Shown here in pieces: positions 8,016-14,248 of a stretch of 20,612 nucleotides of DNA. The position numbers and the translations under genes were made by a program. The notes beneath the pieces are model-generated. The model saw only the letters and a program-made list of their open reading frames with translations, searched no databases and was not told the origin of the DNA. Source of the DNA: Bacillota bacterium (lineage in GTDB: Bacteria > Bacillota_I > Bacilli_A > RF39 > UBA660); assembly GCA_003524085.1 (NCBI GenBank), contig DOEC01000020.1, positions 1 to 20,612 on the forward strand, given 5' to 3'. Within the stretch, counting starts at the first letter, position 1, and the number at the start of each line of letters is the position of its first letter.

Positions 8016-9264
8016 ATTTTAGTTTCTTTGTTAACTTGTCTTCATTTAATAAATCTTTATATTTTCTTAAACCTTCAATATCTTTATTTCTTACTAATTC
8101 CAAAATCTTTAAATACTCTTCACTATATTGAACTTTAAGCATAGACTTTTTACTTTCTTTTTTAAAAGCTTCATACAACTTACTAATTGGTGCATTTTTA
8201 ACTTTTAACATAAATTCATATAACCAATATTTTTTCTCTCTACATTCCATTTGGATTAACGCATCAGCAAGTTCGTCAACTAAAGCATTTTCAGTATTTC
8301 TTGCAAAATCAACGATATCCCATGGTCTACCACGTTTTATAACTGCTAGAGTAAATTTATCAATTGGTAAATTCTTATGATATTGTAAAGAATTAACGTA
8401 ATTAGTAACAACACTAACGGGAATGTCTTTATCTAAACATTTCTTTAACAATGTATCATTAATTACATCTAAGTCTACTTTAGGAAGTAAAGCAAAATTA
8501 CATAATAAACTCTCTTCTTCAAAATATACAGAATTCATAAAAGCTTTAGTTAATTTTTTCTTATTAGCTTTTGGTACTTCTTTAGTAAACTCATAAATAT
8601 CTCTAGCATTACCATTTTTAATTATGGCATTTTCTATTTTTCTTATATTAGCCCCTTTTATATCTCTTGCGAATGCAATCATCTCTTGTATAGATTCTCC
8701 CTTTATGACAGCATTTGTTAAACCCTCAACATCATTAGCACTTACATTTTTAGCAAAATCATAAGCAAAATTTGTATTATAAGTTTCAGGGTCACACATA
8801 GATTTTTCAAGTTCTTTAATAGGTGCACCTTTTACACTATAAGCAAAAGTATATATAGCGCGCCCATCGTGTAAATTAATGACCTCCTTAGCTAAATCAT
8901 TAATAGAAACGCCTTTAACTTCTCTTGCAAAAGCAGTTACTTGATAAGCGTCTTTGCTTTCAACTACAGCTTTAGATAGTCTATTAACGTCTGCCCATTT
9001 AACGTATTTGGCAAACTCATAAATATCTTTAACATCATTAGCATTTACAACAATATCTTCAAGCCCCTTAATAGGAACATCCTTTAATTCCTTTGCTAGT
9101 TCAAGAGCATACTTACTCTTCTCTTTACTTTCCATATCAGCATCATTTATGGTTTTAACAACGCTTTTTTTACTAACAATTCCTTCTTTTACAAGCGGAT
9201 AAATTAAGTCCTTATTTCCTTTACCAATAGTAAATTTAAATAACTCCATTAAATAATCATTCAT
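8014..9264 (-). CDS. Hypothetical alpha-helical repeat protein
   Basis: I do not recognise a named family. The 416 residues contain about ten tandem repeats of roughly 28 residues spanning about 50-385. The approximate pattern is DIYEFAKxVKGAxIxxLxxAVI, with recurring FAK/FAR, VKGA and LxxA positions. This suggests a right-handed helix-turn-helix solenoid used for protein binding. There is no signal peptide or membrane segment, so it is probably cytosolic. The N-terminal 50 residues (MNDYLMELFKFTIGKGNKDL) and a Lys-rich C-terminus cap the array. The ribosome-binding site AAGGAAG supports the start. It is the last gene of an operon with two paralogues of unknown function and may act with them. 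Confidence 0.75.
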   Translation of the reverse strand: MNDYLMELFKFTIGKGNKDLIYPLVKEGIVSKKSVVKTINDADMESKEKSKYALELAKELKDVPIKGLEDIVVNANDVKDIYEFAKYVKWADVNRLSKAVVESKDAYQVTAFAREVKGVSINDLAKEVINLHDGRAIYTFAYSVKGAPIKELEKSMCDPETYNTNFAYDFAKNVSANDVEGLTNAVIKGESIQEMIAFARDIKGANIRKIENAIIKNGNARDIYEFTKEVPKANKKKLTKAFMNSVYFEEESLLCNFALLPKVDLDVINDTLLKKCLDKDIPVSVVTNYVNSLQYHKNLPIDKFTLAVIKRGRPWDIVDFARNTENALVDELADALIQMECREKKYWLYEFMLKVKNAPISKLYEAFKKESKKSMLKVQYSEEYLKILELVRNKDIEGLRKYKDLLNEDKLTKKLK

Positions 9265-9308
9265 TTTAATACTTCCTTTTATATAGTTACATTAGTATAT
9301 AATTGATA

Positions 9309-9878
9309 CTATAATTTTTTCTTCTTAACATTTTCGCCCAATTCTTTTTGAGTTACATATTCAAGTGGGTCAACATCACTTTTTTGAATATTTCTAAAGT
9401 CTTCTACTCCTCTAGCATAACAATAAGGTCCAGCACCAAACATACATCTTCTTGAATAAATATATGAATTTATTAATTCAATTAAATCTTTCATTATTTC
9501 ATATAATTCATTTGAATATTTAGCATTATATAATTCTTTAGAATACTTAGTAGGTACTTTAATATTAATATTATCAAAAACTAAATCATACTCCATACTT
9601 TCAGCATACTTATCAATTAAATTTTTAAAAGAATATGAAAAACTATAATCCCATCCAAAGTTAAAATATTCTTCTATATCAATTAGTTTTGAATATTTTT
9701 TCATCCATCCAGGGTTAGCCGATAATATACACATAATCGCATCTTTAAATCTATAAGGTAAACTTATATCATATACAAACTTATTTTGTTCTTTATCACT
9801 TCTCACTATCTTACTATTCATACACAAAGTATACAAAAACATTTTACTAAAATCATTTACTTCAATTCCTTTATCCAT
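9309..9878 (-). CDS. Hypothetical protein, second copy of a tandem paralogue pair
   Basis: Unknown family, 189 residues. It aligns end to end with the gene just upstream (9891-10466): both begin M-x-KGI-x-V-x-DFSKMFL, and share LPYRFKDAI versus LPIKYKNYI, KKYSKLIDIEEYF versus RKYSEIINIEDYF, and SMEYDL versus TVEYDL. The C-terminal half is more diverged and has a helical stretch with ELYEIMKDLIELINSYIYS. A GTG three codons upstream overlaps the ribosome-binding site. I chose the ATG at 9878, eight bases after AAGGAG, which also matches the start of the paralogue. There is no signal peptide. It is 12 bases from the paralogue and 44 bases before the repeat protein. Confidence 0.75.
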   Translation of the reverse strand: MDKGIEVNDFSKMFLYTLCMNSKIVRSDKEQNKFVYDISLPYRFKDAIMCILSANPGWMKKYSKLIDIEEYFNFGWDYSFSYSFKNLIDKYAESMEYDLVFDNINIKVPTKYSKELYNAKYSNELYEIMKDLIELINSYIYSRRCMFGAGPYCYARGVEDFRNIQKSDVDPLEYVTQKELGENVKKKKL

Positions 9879-9886
9879 AATTTTCA

Positions 9887-9892
9887 CTCCTT
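9887..9892 (-). promoter_or_regulatory. Ribosome-binding site deciding the second paralogue's start
   Basis: AAGGAG on the minus strand overlaps the stop codon region of the upstream paralogue and lies eight bases before the ATG at 9878. This suggests translational coupling of the pair. Confidence 0.55.
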
Positions 9893-10466
9893 AATCAAAT
9901 ATTATTTTATATTTTTTTCTCCAAGACTCTTCTTTATTATCTTCTAAATATTCTAATGGAACTAAAGAGCCATCATTAGATATAATTCTATAATCTTTAT
10001 AAGCATTAAAATACACTTCTTCTTCAAAGTTTACTTTTTTATCTACAAGACAAGCATAAAAGATTGCACTAACTAAATCATTCATAATATTTAAATAATA
10101 TGATGTATAATTAGGAAAATCAGAGATACTAGCAAGAGCCAAAGTATTTACTTTAATAATTAATAAATCGTTAAATAGGTCATACTCTACAGTTTCTGAA
10201 AACTCATAAACATCGTTATTAAAATAATTTGAAAATTTTCTTTCCCATTCGCCTTTAAAATAATCTTCAATATTAATTATTTCAGAATACTTTCTCATAT
10301 TTTCTACACTACTTAATAAAATACATTTAATATAATTTTTATATTTTATTGGTAACGTAATTCTATAAACAGAAGTATTTCTATCAAGCTTTTTAATTTC
10401 AGAATTCTTACATAAAGCAAGTAAGAACATTTTACTAAAATCTCTTACATCAATACCTTTATTCAT
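9891..10466 (-). CDS. Hypothetical protein, first copy of a tandem paralogue pair
   Basis: Unknown family, 191 residues, homologous over its length to the downstream gene. Conserved between the copies: the N-terminal KGIDVRDFSKMFLLALCKNS block, IKYKNYIKCIL, RKYSEIINIEDYF, an aromatic W/F segment, and VEYDL followed by a short IKV strand. The N-terminal half is better conserved than the C-terminal half, so it may be the functional core. No catalytic motif, signal peptide or membrane span is visible. It has a good AAGGAGTG ribosome-binding site and sits directly behind a strong promoter, so it opens the operon that ends with the helical repeat protein. Function unknown. Confidence 0.75.
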   Translation of the reverse strand: MNKGIDVRDFSKMFLLALCKNSEIKKLDRNTSVYRITLPIKYKNYIKCILLSSVENMRKYSEIINIEDYFKGEWERKFSNYFNNDVYEFSETVEYDLFNDLLIIKVNTLALASISDFPNYTSYYLNIMNDLVSAIFYACLVDKKVNFEEEVYFNAYKDYRIISNDGSLVPLEYLEDNKEESWRKKYKIIFD

Positions 10467-10490
10467 AATTCACACTCCTTGTAAGTCATT

Positions 10491-10519
10491 ATTATATAAT
10501 AGCTTACTTATTAATGCAA
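10491..10519 (-). promoter_or_regulatory. Promoter of the unknown three-gene operon
   Basis: Minus-strand TTGCAT (10514-10519), a 17-base spacer and a perfect TATAAT (10491-10496), located 24 bases before the first ATG. It begins immediately after the T run of the preceding operon's terminator. Confidence 0.75.
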
Positions 10520-10520
10520 G

Positions 10521-10546
10521 AAAAAAAGTAACAATTAAGCTACTTT
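10521..10546 (-). terminator. Terminator of the HD-thioredoxin operon
   Basis: Read on the minus strand, AAAGTAGC pairs with GTTACTTT (8 bp, one wobble) around a 6-base loop and runs into a series of T. It overlaps the stop codon of the thioredoxin-fold lipoprotein gene. Confidence 0.75.
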
Positions 10547-11286
10547 CTCGCATCAAAATAAACATCATAACTATTTTTATACTGACTTGTTATCGCATCT
10601 ATAATTTCTTGTTCCTTGCTTTCACTAAAACCTCTTATGACTTTATTACCAATTACAATAAAAGGAACGCCTTTTGCTTGATAGCCTAAAACACTAGCAA
10701 ATTCTTTATATATTTCTAAATTTTCACTATTATGCCAAGTCTCAAACTTATTTAATGTATAATAATTACCATACTCACTTTCTATTTTTTCAAAGAAACT
10801 ATTTAATTTAATACAGTGTGGACATTCTTGACCGTAAAACTCATAGATATTAACTTTGTTTTCATCGTATACTATACCTTCTATTTCTCTTATTGTTTTT
10901 TCACTTGTTTGATTATCTTCTTTGTTATCTTCTTCTTTTGTCGTATTATATTTTTCTTCATACTTTTTAGCATACTTACTACTGACTTTCTTAGTTTTAG
11001 CATCATACGTAGTAGTAACAACACAAGAGTTTTCACTATTTAGTTTTCCTTTTTCACAGTAATACTCTTTTAAAGCACTTCCTGTTAACTCGTCGTTCAA
11101 CATGCATGAAGTACCCACTAATTGTCCCATTCCATTTGGGCAGTAGTACCTAAACTTTGCATCCGTTAAAGTTTCTTTATAACAGACTTTATCTTTCATC
11201 ACGTCATCCCCGTCACAATACATCACACTTACTTTATCACAGCCACACAAGAGTAACGCTACTAACACAATAACTATTTTTTTCAT
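10540..11286 (-). CDS. Thioredoxin-fold lipoprotein with cysteine-pair repeats
   Basis: Predicted secreted, lipid-anchored thiol-disulfide protein of 248 residues. A signal peptide (1-15, MKKIVIVLVALLL) ends in a lipobox-like LCGC with C16 as the likely lipid-modified residue. Next come three cysteine pairs at C24/C35, C49/C61 and C77/C88, each in a YC-x(n)-C unit of about 25-28 residues. A charged linker (about 100-130) leads to a thioredoxin fold with the active site ECPHC (C155, C158) and the cis-proline loop KGVPFIVIG. CPHC resembles DsbA-like oxidases more than reducing thioredoxin (CGPC). The substrate is unknown; the cysteine repeats may be its own partner module. It lies 19 bases after the HD gene, so the two probably share a transcript. 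Confidence 0.85.
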   Translation of the reverse strand: MKKIVIVLVALLLCGCDKVSVMYCDGDDVMKDKVCYKETLTDAKFRYYCPNGMGQLVGTSCMLNDELTGSALKEYYCEKGKLNSENSCVVTTTYDAKTKKVSSKYAKKYEEKYNTTKEEDNKEDNQTSEKTIREIEGIVYDENKVNIYEFYGQECPHCIKLNSFFEKIESEYGNYYTLNKFETWHNSENLEIYKEFASVLGYQAKGVPFIVIGNKVIRGFSESKEQEIIDAITSQYKNSYDVYFDARK

Positions 11287-11305
11287 AACTACACTCCTAC
11301 TTCAA

Positions 11306-11806
11306 TTAAATATTCTTAAAAACAAAAACATAAAACAAATAAGCATATCTTACAACAGGGTTATCGTTAAGAAATACTACTAATGAATTTAATATCTCCT
11401 TAGAGGCACATACTTTATCAGCAATTGTAAGAACAAAACCTTCTTTATATTTTGGTGGCTTAATTGTTATAGGCCACATATGTTTAATTATCATATCACT
11501 TTCTATATCATTTAAATCAAACTCTTTTTTAGCATTCAAATAAGCTATCTTACCGTGTTTAAATGCGTGAAAATTAAACCTTTTACTTTTTCTCCAATCA
11601 TACAAGAACAAATCATGTAGCATGGCACCTCTTGTAGCTGATACATAATCTAAATTAAGTTTCTTACTAATTTTATAAGTTAAGTACGCAACACTGTATG
11701 AGTGGTCATAACAACTAGTATTACAGTGTTGTCTATAATTTTTCATTTCTTTTACTTTTTCATTGTTTATTAAACTATTTATAATATCATTAAATTCTTC
11801 ATTCAT
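11306..11806 (-). CDS. HD-domain metal-dependent phosphohydrolase
   Basis: Cytosolic HD-superfamily protein of 166 residues. The metal ligands are visible in order: H35 in CYDHSYSVAYLTYKIS, H64-D65 in RGAMLHDLFLYDW, H80/H84 and H109 in the middle helices, and D130 in VLTIADKVCASKE. The family hydrolyses phosphoester bonds in nucleotides or related compounds; the substrate here cannot be read from the sequence. The C-terminus (VVRYAYLFYVFVFKNI) is hydrophobic and aromatic and may be a membrane-associating helix. AGGTGA precedes the ATG. It is the first gene of a two-gene operon with the thioredoxin-fold lipoprotein. Confidence 0.85.
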   Translation of the reverse strand: MNEEFNDIINSLINNEKVKEMKNYRQHCNTSCYDHSYSVAYLTYKISKKLNLDYVSATRGAMLHDLFLYDWRKSKRFNFHAFKHGKIAYLNAKKEFDLNDIESDMIIKHMWPITIKPPKYKEGFVLTIADKVCASKEILNSLVVFLNDNPVVRYAYLFYVFVFKNI

Positions 11807-11832
11807 TTTAGCTTCACCTAAATTCCTATTTA

Positions 11833-11861
11833 ATTATACTCTAAAAGTATAAAATAAACAA
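11833..11861 (-). promoter_or_regulatory. Promoter of the HD-thioredoxin operon
   Basis: Minus-strand TTGTTT (11856-11861), a 17-base spacer and a perfect TATAAT (11833-11838), about 27 bases before the HD gene ATG. The -35 is moderate. Confidence 0.6.
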
Positions 11862-11878
11862 CATCTTTTTGTAATATG

Positions 11879-11905
11879 TTGTCATAAAACTACTTATGAT
11901 ATAAT
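11879..11905 (+). promoter_or_regulatory. Promoter of the structured RNA
   Basis: TTGTCA (11879-11884), a short 15-base spacer and a perfect TATAAT (11900-11905) with an extended TGA that can compensate for the spacing. It points into a region with no plus-strand protein gene. Confidence 0.65.
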
Positions 11906-11911
11906 TCATAA

Positions 11912-12068
11912 GCTTTTCAGGAAATTAAATAAAACGAACACCGCACAAATATTGAGACGGTGTTTCTTAGTCAACAATATGGACTGAGGAACACCTAACA
12001 GCCAAAAGCTAGGTACTACTCTTTTTGTTTGTCCATTAATATTATATGCCCTTAAAGACAATTTAATT
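11912..12068 (+). ncRNA. Structured small RNA, possibly 6S RNA
   Basis: Gene-free 293-base gap holding an RNA-like fold. An apical hairpin of 14 continuous pairs joins 11959-11972 to 11982-11995 across a 9-base loop. A lower stem joins ACGAACA (11934-11940) to TGTTTGT (12026-12032), and outer A/T stems continue it (11924-11928 with 12036-12040). Between them is a large open region whose 3' side can form a small hairpin (11994-12013). A long rod with a central bubble is how 6S RNA folds to mimic an open promoter. All three non-Watson-Crick pairs are G-U on the plus strand and would be A-C on the minus strand, so the plus strand is the RNA. An alternative 7-bp stem (11937-11943 with 11958-11964) competes with the apical hairpin. 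Ends are approximate; the 6S identity is inferred from shape only. Confidence 0.5.
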
Positions 12069-12094
12069 ATAACAAATTTTACTAATTAAATCAA
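12066..12094 (-). promoter_or_regulatory. Candidate promoter antisense to the structured RNA
   Basis: Minus-strand TTGATT (12089-12094), a 17-base spacer and a perfect TATAAT (12066-12071) with extended TGT. It would transcribe the opposite strand of the structured RNA toward the HD gene. On that strand the 7-bp stem is followed by TTTTATTT and could terminate. Confidence 0.45.
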
Positions 12095-12099
12095 GTACT

Positions 12100-12837
12100 T
12101 TATTTTGTACTAAAATTATATTGGTAATCGTAAGTTTTAATGCCGTTAATAAATCTATAGTAAGTAACATTTCTTTTTACTTTAGTTAAACTTTCAAATT
12201 CCCTTACCTTCTTAAATTTAATGCCTTTTAACTTTCTTTCAAGTAGTAACTTATTTATTCTAAACTTGTGCCAGTTTATCTCTTCATATAATCTCACTAA
12301 TAAACTAATAACCACTAAAATTATAATTAATTTATTATCAAAAAGGAATACCAAAGGCAAAGCTAAAAAAGAAACAGCTAAACTAACTTTATGCGCTAAA
12401 TCATAAGAAAGTATTAAGTCTAGAATATTATTTAGTATTTTAGCTCCATCTAAAGGAAGTATTGGAAGTAAATTGAACTCTAGAAGAATTAAGTTTATTG
12501 TACTTACTTTCTTCATAGTATTCACGCTTACAAAACCTTTAGTATAAAAGTAGTACACAAGCATATAAAATAACATTTGCACTACTGGTCCCATCACTAC
12601 TACTAGAAGTTCTTTAAATATATTTAAATTTAAATCTTCATCAAATATAGTAACTCCGCCAAACATGAACAAACTAATTTCTTTTACTTTAAGTTTAAGA
12701 AAGTACCCAGTTAAAAAGTGTCCCATCTCATGAACAATTATTATAATTATCGTAAGAAAAGTATATTCAAAATACCCGGCTAAAAAAGAAAGAAGCACTA
12801 TTACATAAGTAGAAATATCTACTCTTATCTTACTCAA
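12100..12837 (-). CDS. spoIVFB: Sporulation intramembrane metalloprotease SpoIVFB
   Basis: Site-2-type zinc protease that, in sporulating Bacilli, cleaves pro-sigma-K in the membrane around the forespore. The 245 residues are mostly hydrophobic, with several membrane segments in the first 200. The zinc motif HEMGH lies at 36-40 and the second metal site ILPLDGAK at 126-133, with Asp130. FMFGGVT (58-64) is the typical M50B loop. The C-terminal 50 residues are basic and soluble; there is no CBS domain. The gene overlaps spoIVFA by eight bases, as expected for the regulator-protease pair. No sigK or bofA is in the window, so activity is inferred from the family. Confidence 0.88.
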   Translation of the reverse strand: MSKIRVDISTYVIVLLSFLAGYFEYTFLTIIIIIVHEMGHFLTGYFLKLKVKEISLFMFGGVTIFDEDLNLNIFKELLVVVMGPVVQMLFYMLVYYFYTKGFVSVNTMKKVSTINLILLEFNLLPILPLDGAKILNNILDLILSYDLAHKVSLAVSFLALPLVFLFDNKLIIILVVISLLVRLYEEINWHKFRINKLLLERKLKGIKFKKVREFESLTKVKRNVTYYRFINGIKTYDYQYNFSTK

Positions 12838-13402
12838 TATATGGTTCGTAACTAATGCTTTCTCCTTCTTTTTGAAATGCTAAATATAATTCCTTATTAG
12901 CTGTACCTATAATAGTACCCTTTTCCACGTAATCATACACTTTAACATCAGTATTATTAATAAACCCATACACTATATCAATTCCATTACTTTGCTGCAC
13001 GATTATGGTGTTTCTTATTCCGTCCTTTTCTCCCACAAAAACTACAAGCCCACTTTCTAACATTTTAACATTATAAACATCATCCACTTCTAATATTACC
13101 CCATCTTTATAATCTTTCTTACTCTTATATTCTAAAATATTATCTTTATTGACTTTGCTAATGTTCTCTTTACCCTTTTTAAAACTAAGTAAGTATTTCT
13201 TATAAATACTATTTATCTTTGCAAAATTATAATTCGTATTAAAAGCATATTTATCTACTATACTCTTAAATTTTGTATTATGTTTAGCTAGTATTAGGAC
13301 ACTTAAAACAATAATTATAGTTATTAATATTCTTTTCAATAGACTAATTAAAAAGTTTTTTCTAGTTTTATTATTAATTCTTAAAAAATCTTCTACTTTC
13401 AT
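12830..13402 (-). CDS. spoIVFA: SpoIVFA-like regulator with degenerate M23 domain
   Basis: Membrane protein thought to hold and inhibit SpoIVFB until a forespore signal arrives. The 190 residues have a basic N-terminus, one membrane span (about 23-42, ILITIIIVLSVLILA), a spacer, and a C-terminal LytM/M23-like beta domain (about 110-190: GLVVFVGEKDGIRNTIIVQ, VYGFINNTDVKVYDYVEKG, IIGTANKELYLAFQ). The zinc-binding histidines of active M23 peptidases are absent, as usual in SpoIVFA. The call rests on this architecture plus the overlap with spoIVFB. A weak CATATATTT box lies upstream, but I see no convincing sigma-E -35. Confidence 0.82.
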   Translation of the reverse strand: MKVEDFLRINNKTRKNFLISLLKRILITIIIVLSVLILAKHNTKFKSIVDKYAFNTNYNFAKINSIYKKYLLSFKKGKENISKVNKDNILEYKSKKDYKDGVILEVDDVYNVKMLESGLVVFVGEKDGIRNTIIVQQSNGIDIVYGFINNTDVKVYDYVEKGTIIGTANKELYLAFQKEGESISYEPYIE

Positions 13403-13445
13403 AATGTCACCTAGTAAATATATGAAGAAAATTTTAAATTAATGA

Positions 13446-13474
13446 TTGATTATTTTTAGATTATTTGAGAAAAT
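13446..13474 (+). promoter_or_regulatory. Weak candidate promoter of yigZ
   Basis: TTGATT (13446-13451), a 17-base spacer and GAAAAT (13469-13474). The predicted start of transcription falls on or next to the ATG at 13481, so the message may be almost leaderless. No good ribosome-binding site is visible either. Confidence 0.35.
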
Positions 13475-13480
13475 ATATTC

Positions 13481-13834
13481 ATGAAGAAGATAAGTGATAG
13501 TTTAATAATTGAAAAGAAAAGTAAGTTCTATGGTTTCATGTACGAGTTAGAAAATGAAAATGAAGTAAGTGTAATCTTAAATAACTTAAAAAGTGAACAC
13601 AAAAAAGCAAGACATATATGTTACGCCTACAAAATTGGTGTAATTGAAAGAAAAAACGAAGACAAAGAGCCTTCTAATACTGCAGGACTTCCTATTTTAG
13701 AAGTAATTAAAAGAAATAATTTAGACAATACTTTAATAGTAGTTGTAAGATACTTTGGTGGTACTCTTTTAGGTAGAGGATTACTTACTAGAACATATTC
13801 TAAATGTGCTTGTTTGTTAATTAAGAACAAATGA
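13481..13834 (+). CDS. yigZ: YigZ/IMPACT-family protein, short form
   Basis: UPF0029 (YigZ/YvyE, related to eukaryotic IMPACT) protein of unknown biochemical role. The 117 residues cover only the N-terminal domain: SKFYGFMYELENENE, ARHICYAYKIG, EPSNTAGLPILEVI, and the signature VVRYFGGTLLGRGLLTRTYS. Full-length relatives are about 200 residues with a second ferredoxin-like domain, which is missing here. The reading frame ends in TGA, and even reading through would add only about 14 residues, so it is a genuine short form or a decayed gene. It is the only plus-strand protein gene within the sporulation block. Its ribosome-binding site is poor. Confidence 0.85.
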   Translation: MKKISDSLIIEKKSKFYGFMYELENENEVSVILNNLKSEHKKARHICYAYKIGVIERKNEDKEPSNTAGLPILEVIKRNNLDNTLIVVVRYFGGTLLGRGLLTRTYSKCACLLIKNK

Positions 13835-13858
13835 GTACACTTTTGCATAAAATATATT

Positions 13859-13920
13859 AGTAATAAGACTAATTAATTATAGGATTATAGTTAAAGCGCG
13901 CTTGGTCTTATTACTTTTTT
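13859..13920 (+). terminator. Long structured terminator after yigZ
   Basis: AGTAATAAGAC (13859-13869) and GTCTTATTACT (13905-13915) are perfect 11-bp inverted repeats followed by a T run. They enclose a second 9-bp hairpin (13873-13881 with 13886-13894, loop GGAT) and the palindrome AGCGCGCT. Unusually elaborate for a terminator. Confidence 0.65.
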
Positions 13921-14248
13921 AATTGGTAACTAGTTTAGAAAGCACTTTAAAGAAACTGCCTAAACCTTTAGTTATAAACTTAGTAGATAACTCACCTACT
14001 TTAACGCCTAGTTTACTTACGTTATTGGTATAATCTTTACTCTCTGATATATAGTTATTTATATCAATAGTTTTTCCTTCTTTTATATCGTTTTCAAATT
14101 CTTTCATTTTTTCTTCAGTAAGACTAGTTTTAGCATAAGCTTTGTATTCATAGTATCCACCTAAAAATGCATAATATAAGGCTAAATAGATAGCAAATAA
14201 TATAGTGAATATAATAAATACTATTGGTTTCTTTTTCTTTTTAGGCAT
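13919..14248 (-). CDS. Small single-span membrane protein after spoIIP
   Basis: Unrecognised 109-residue protein. A Lys-rich start (MPKKKKKP) is followed by one membrane span (about 9-30, IVFIIFTILFAIYLALYYAFL), then a charged helical region and a C-terminal amphipathic stretch (VGELSTKFITKGLGSFFKVL). It overlaps the end of spoIIP by eight bases. Its position matches B. subtilis yqxA, which follows gpr-spoIIP, but I see no clear sequence similarity beyond a small size and one N-terminal span. A role with SpoIIP in engulfment is a guess from position. Confidence 0.65.
   Translation of the reverse strand: MPKKKKKPIVFIIFTILFAIYLALYYAFLGGYYEYKAYAKTSLTEEKMKEFENDIKEGKTIDINNYISESKDYTNNVSKLGVKVGELSTKFITKGLGSFFKVLSKLVTN

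Noticed and set aside
8014..10466. Calling the three-gene operon a defence or toxin-antitoxin system
   Set aside because: No nuclease, NTPase, toxin or antitoxin motif is visible. Its position beside a tRNA gene alone is not enough.
11912..12068. RNase P RNA, SRP RNA or tmRNA for the structured RNA
   Set aside because: The conserved blocks of those RNAs are missing and the length is too short for RNase P RNA or tmRNA.
11807..12099. Structured region as a riboswitch of the HD gene on the minus strand
   Set aside because: The stems have A-C mismatches on that strand but G-U pairs on the plus strand, and the HD gene has its own promoter after the structure. Kept only as an alternative in the findings.
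5802..13834. Possible use of the Mycoplasma code (TGA as Trp)
   Set aside because: TGA ends ireB, mltG, trhP1, trhP2 and yigZ at the expected protein ends, and tryptophan is encoded by TGG.
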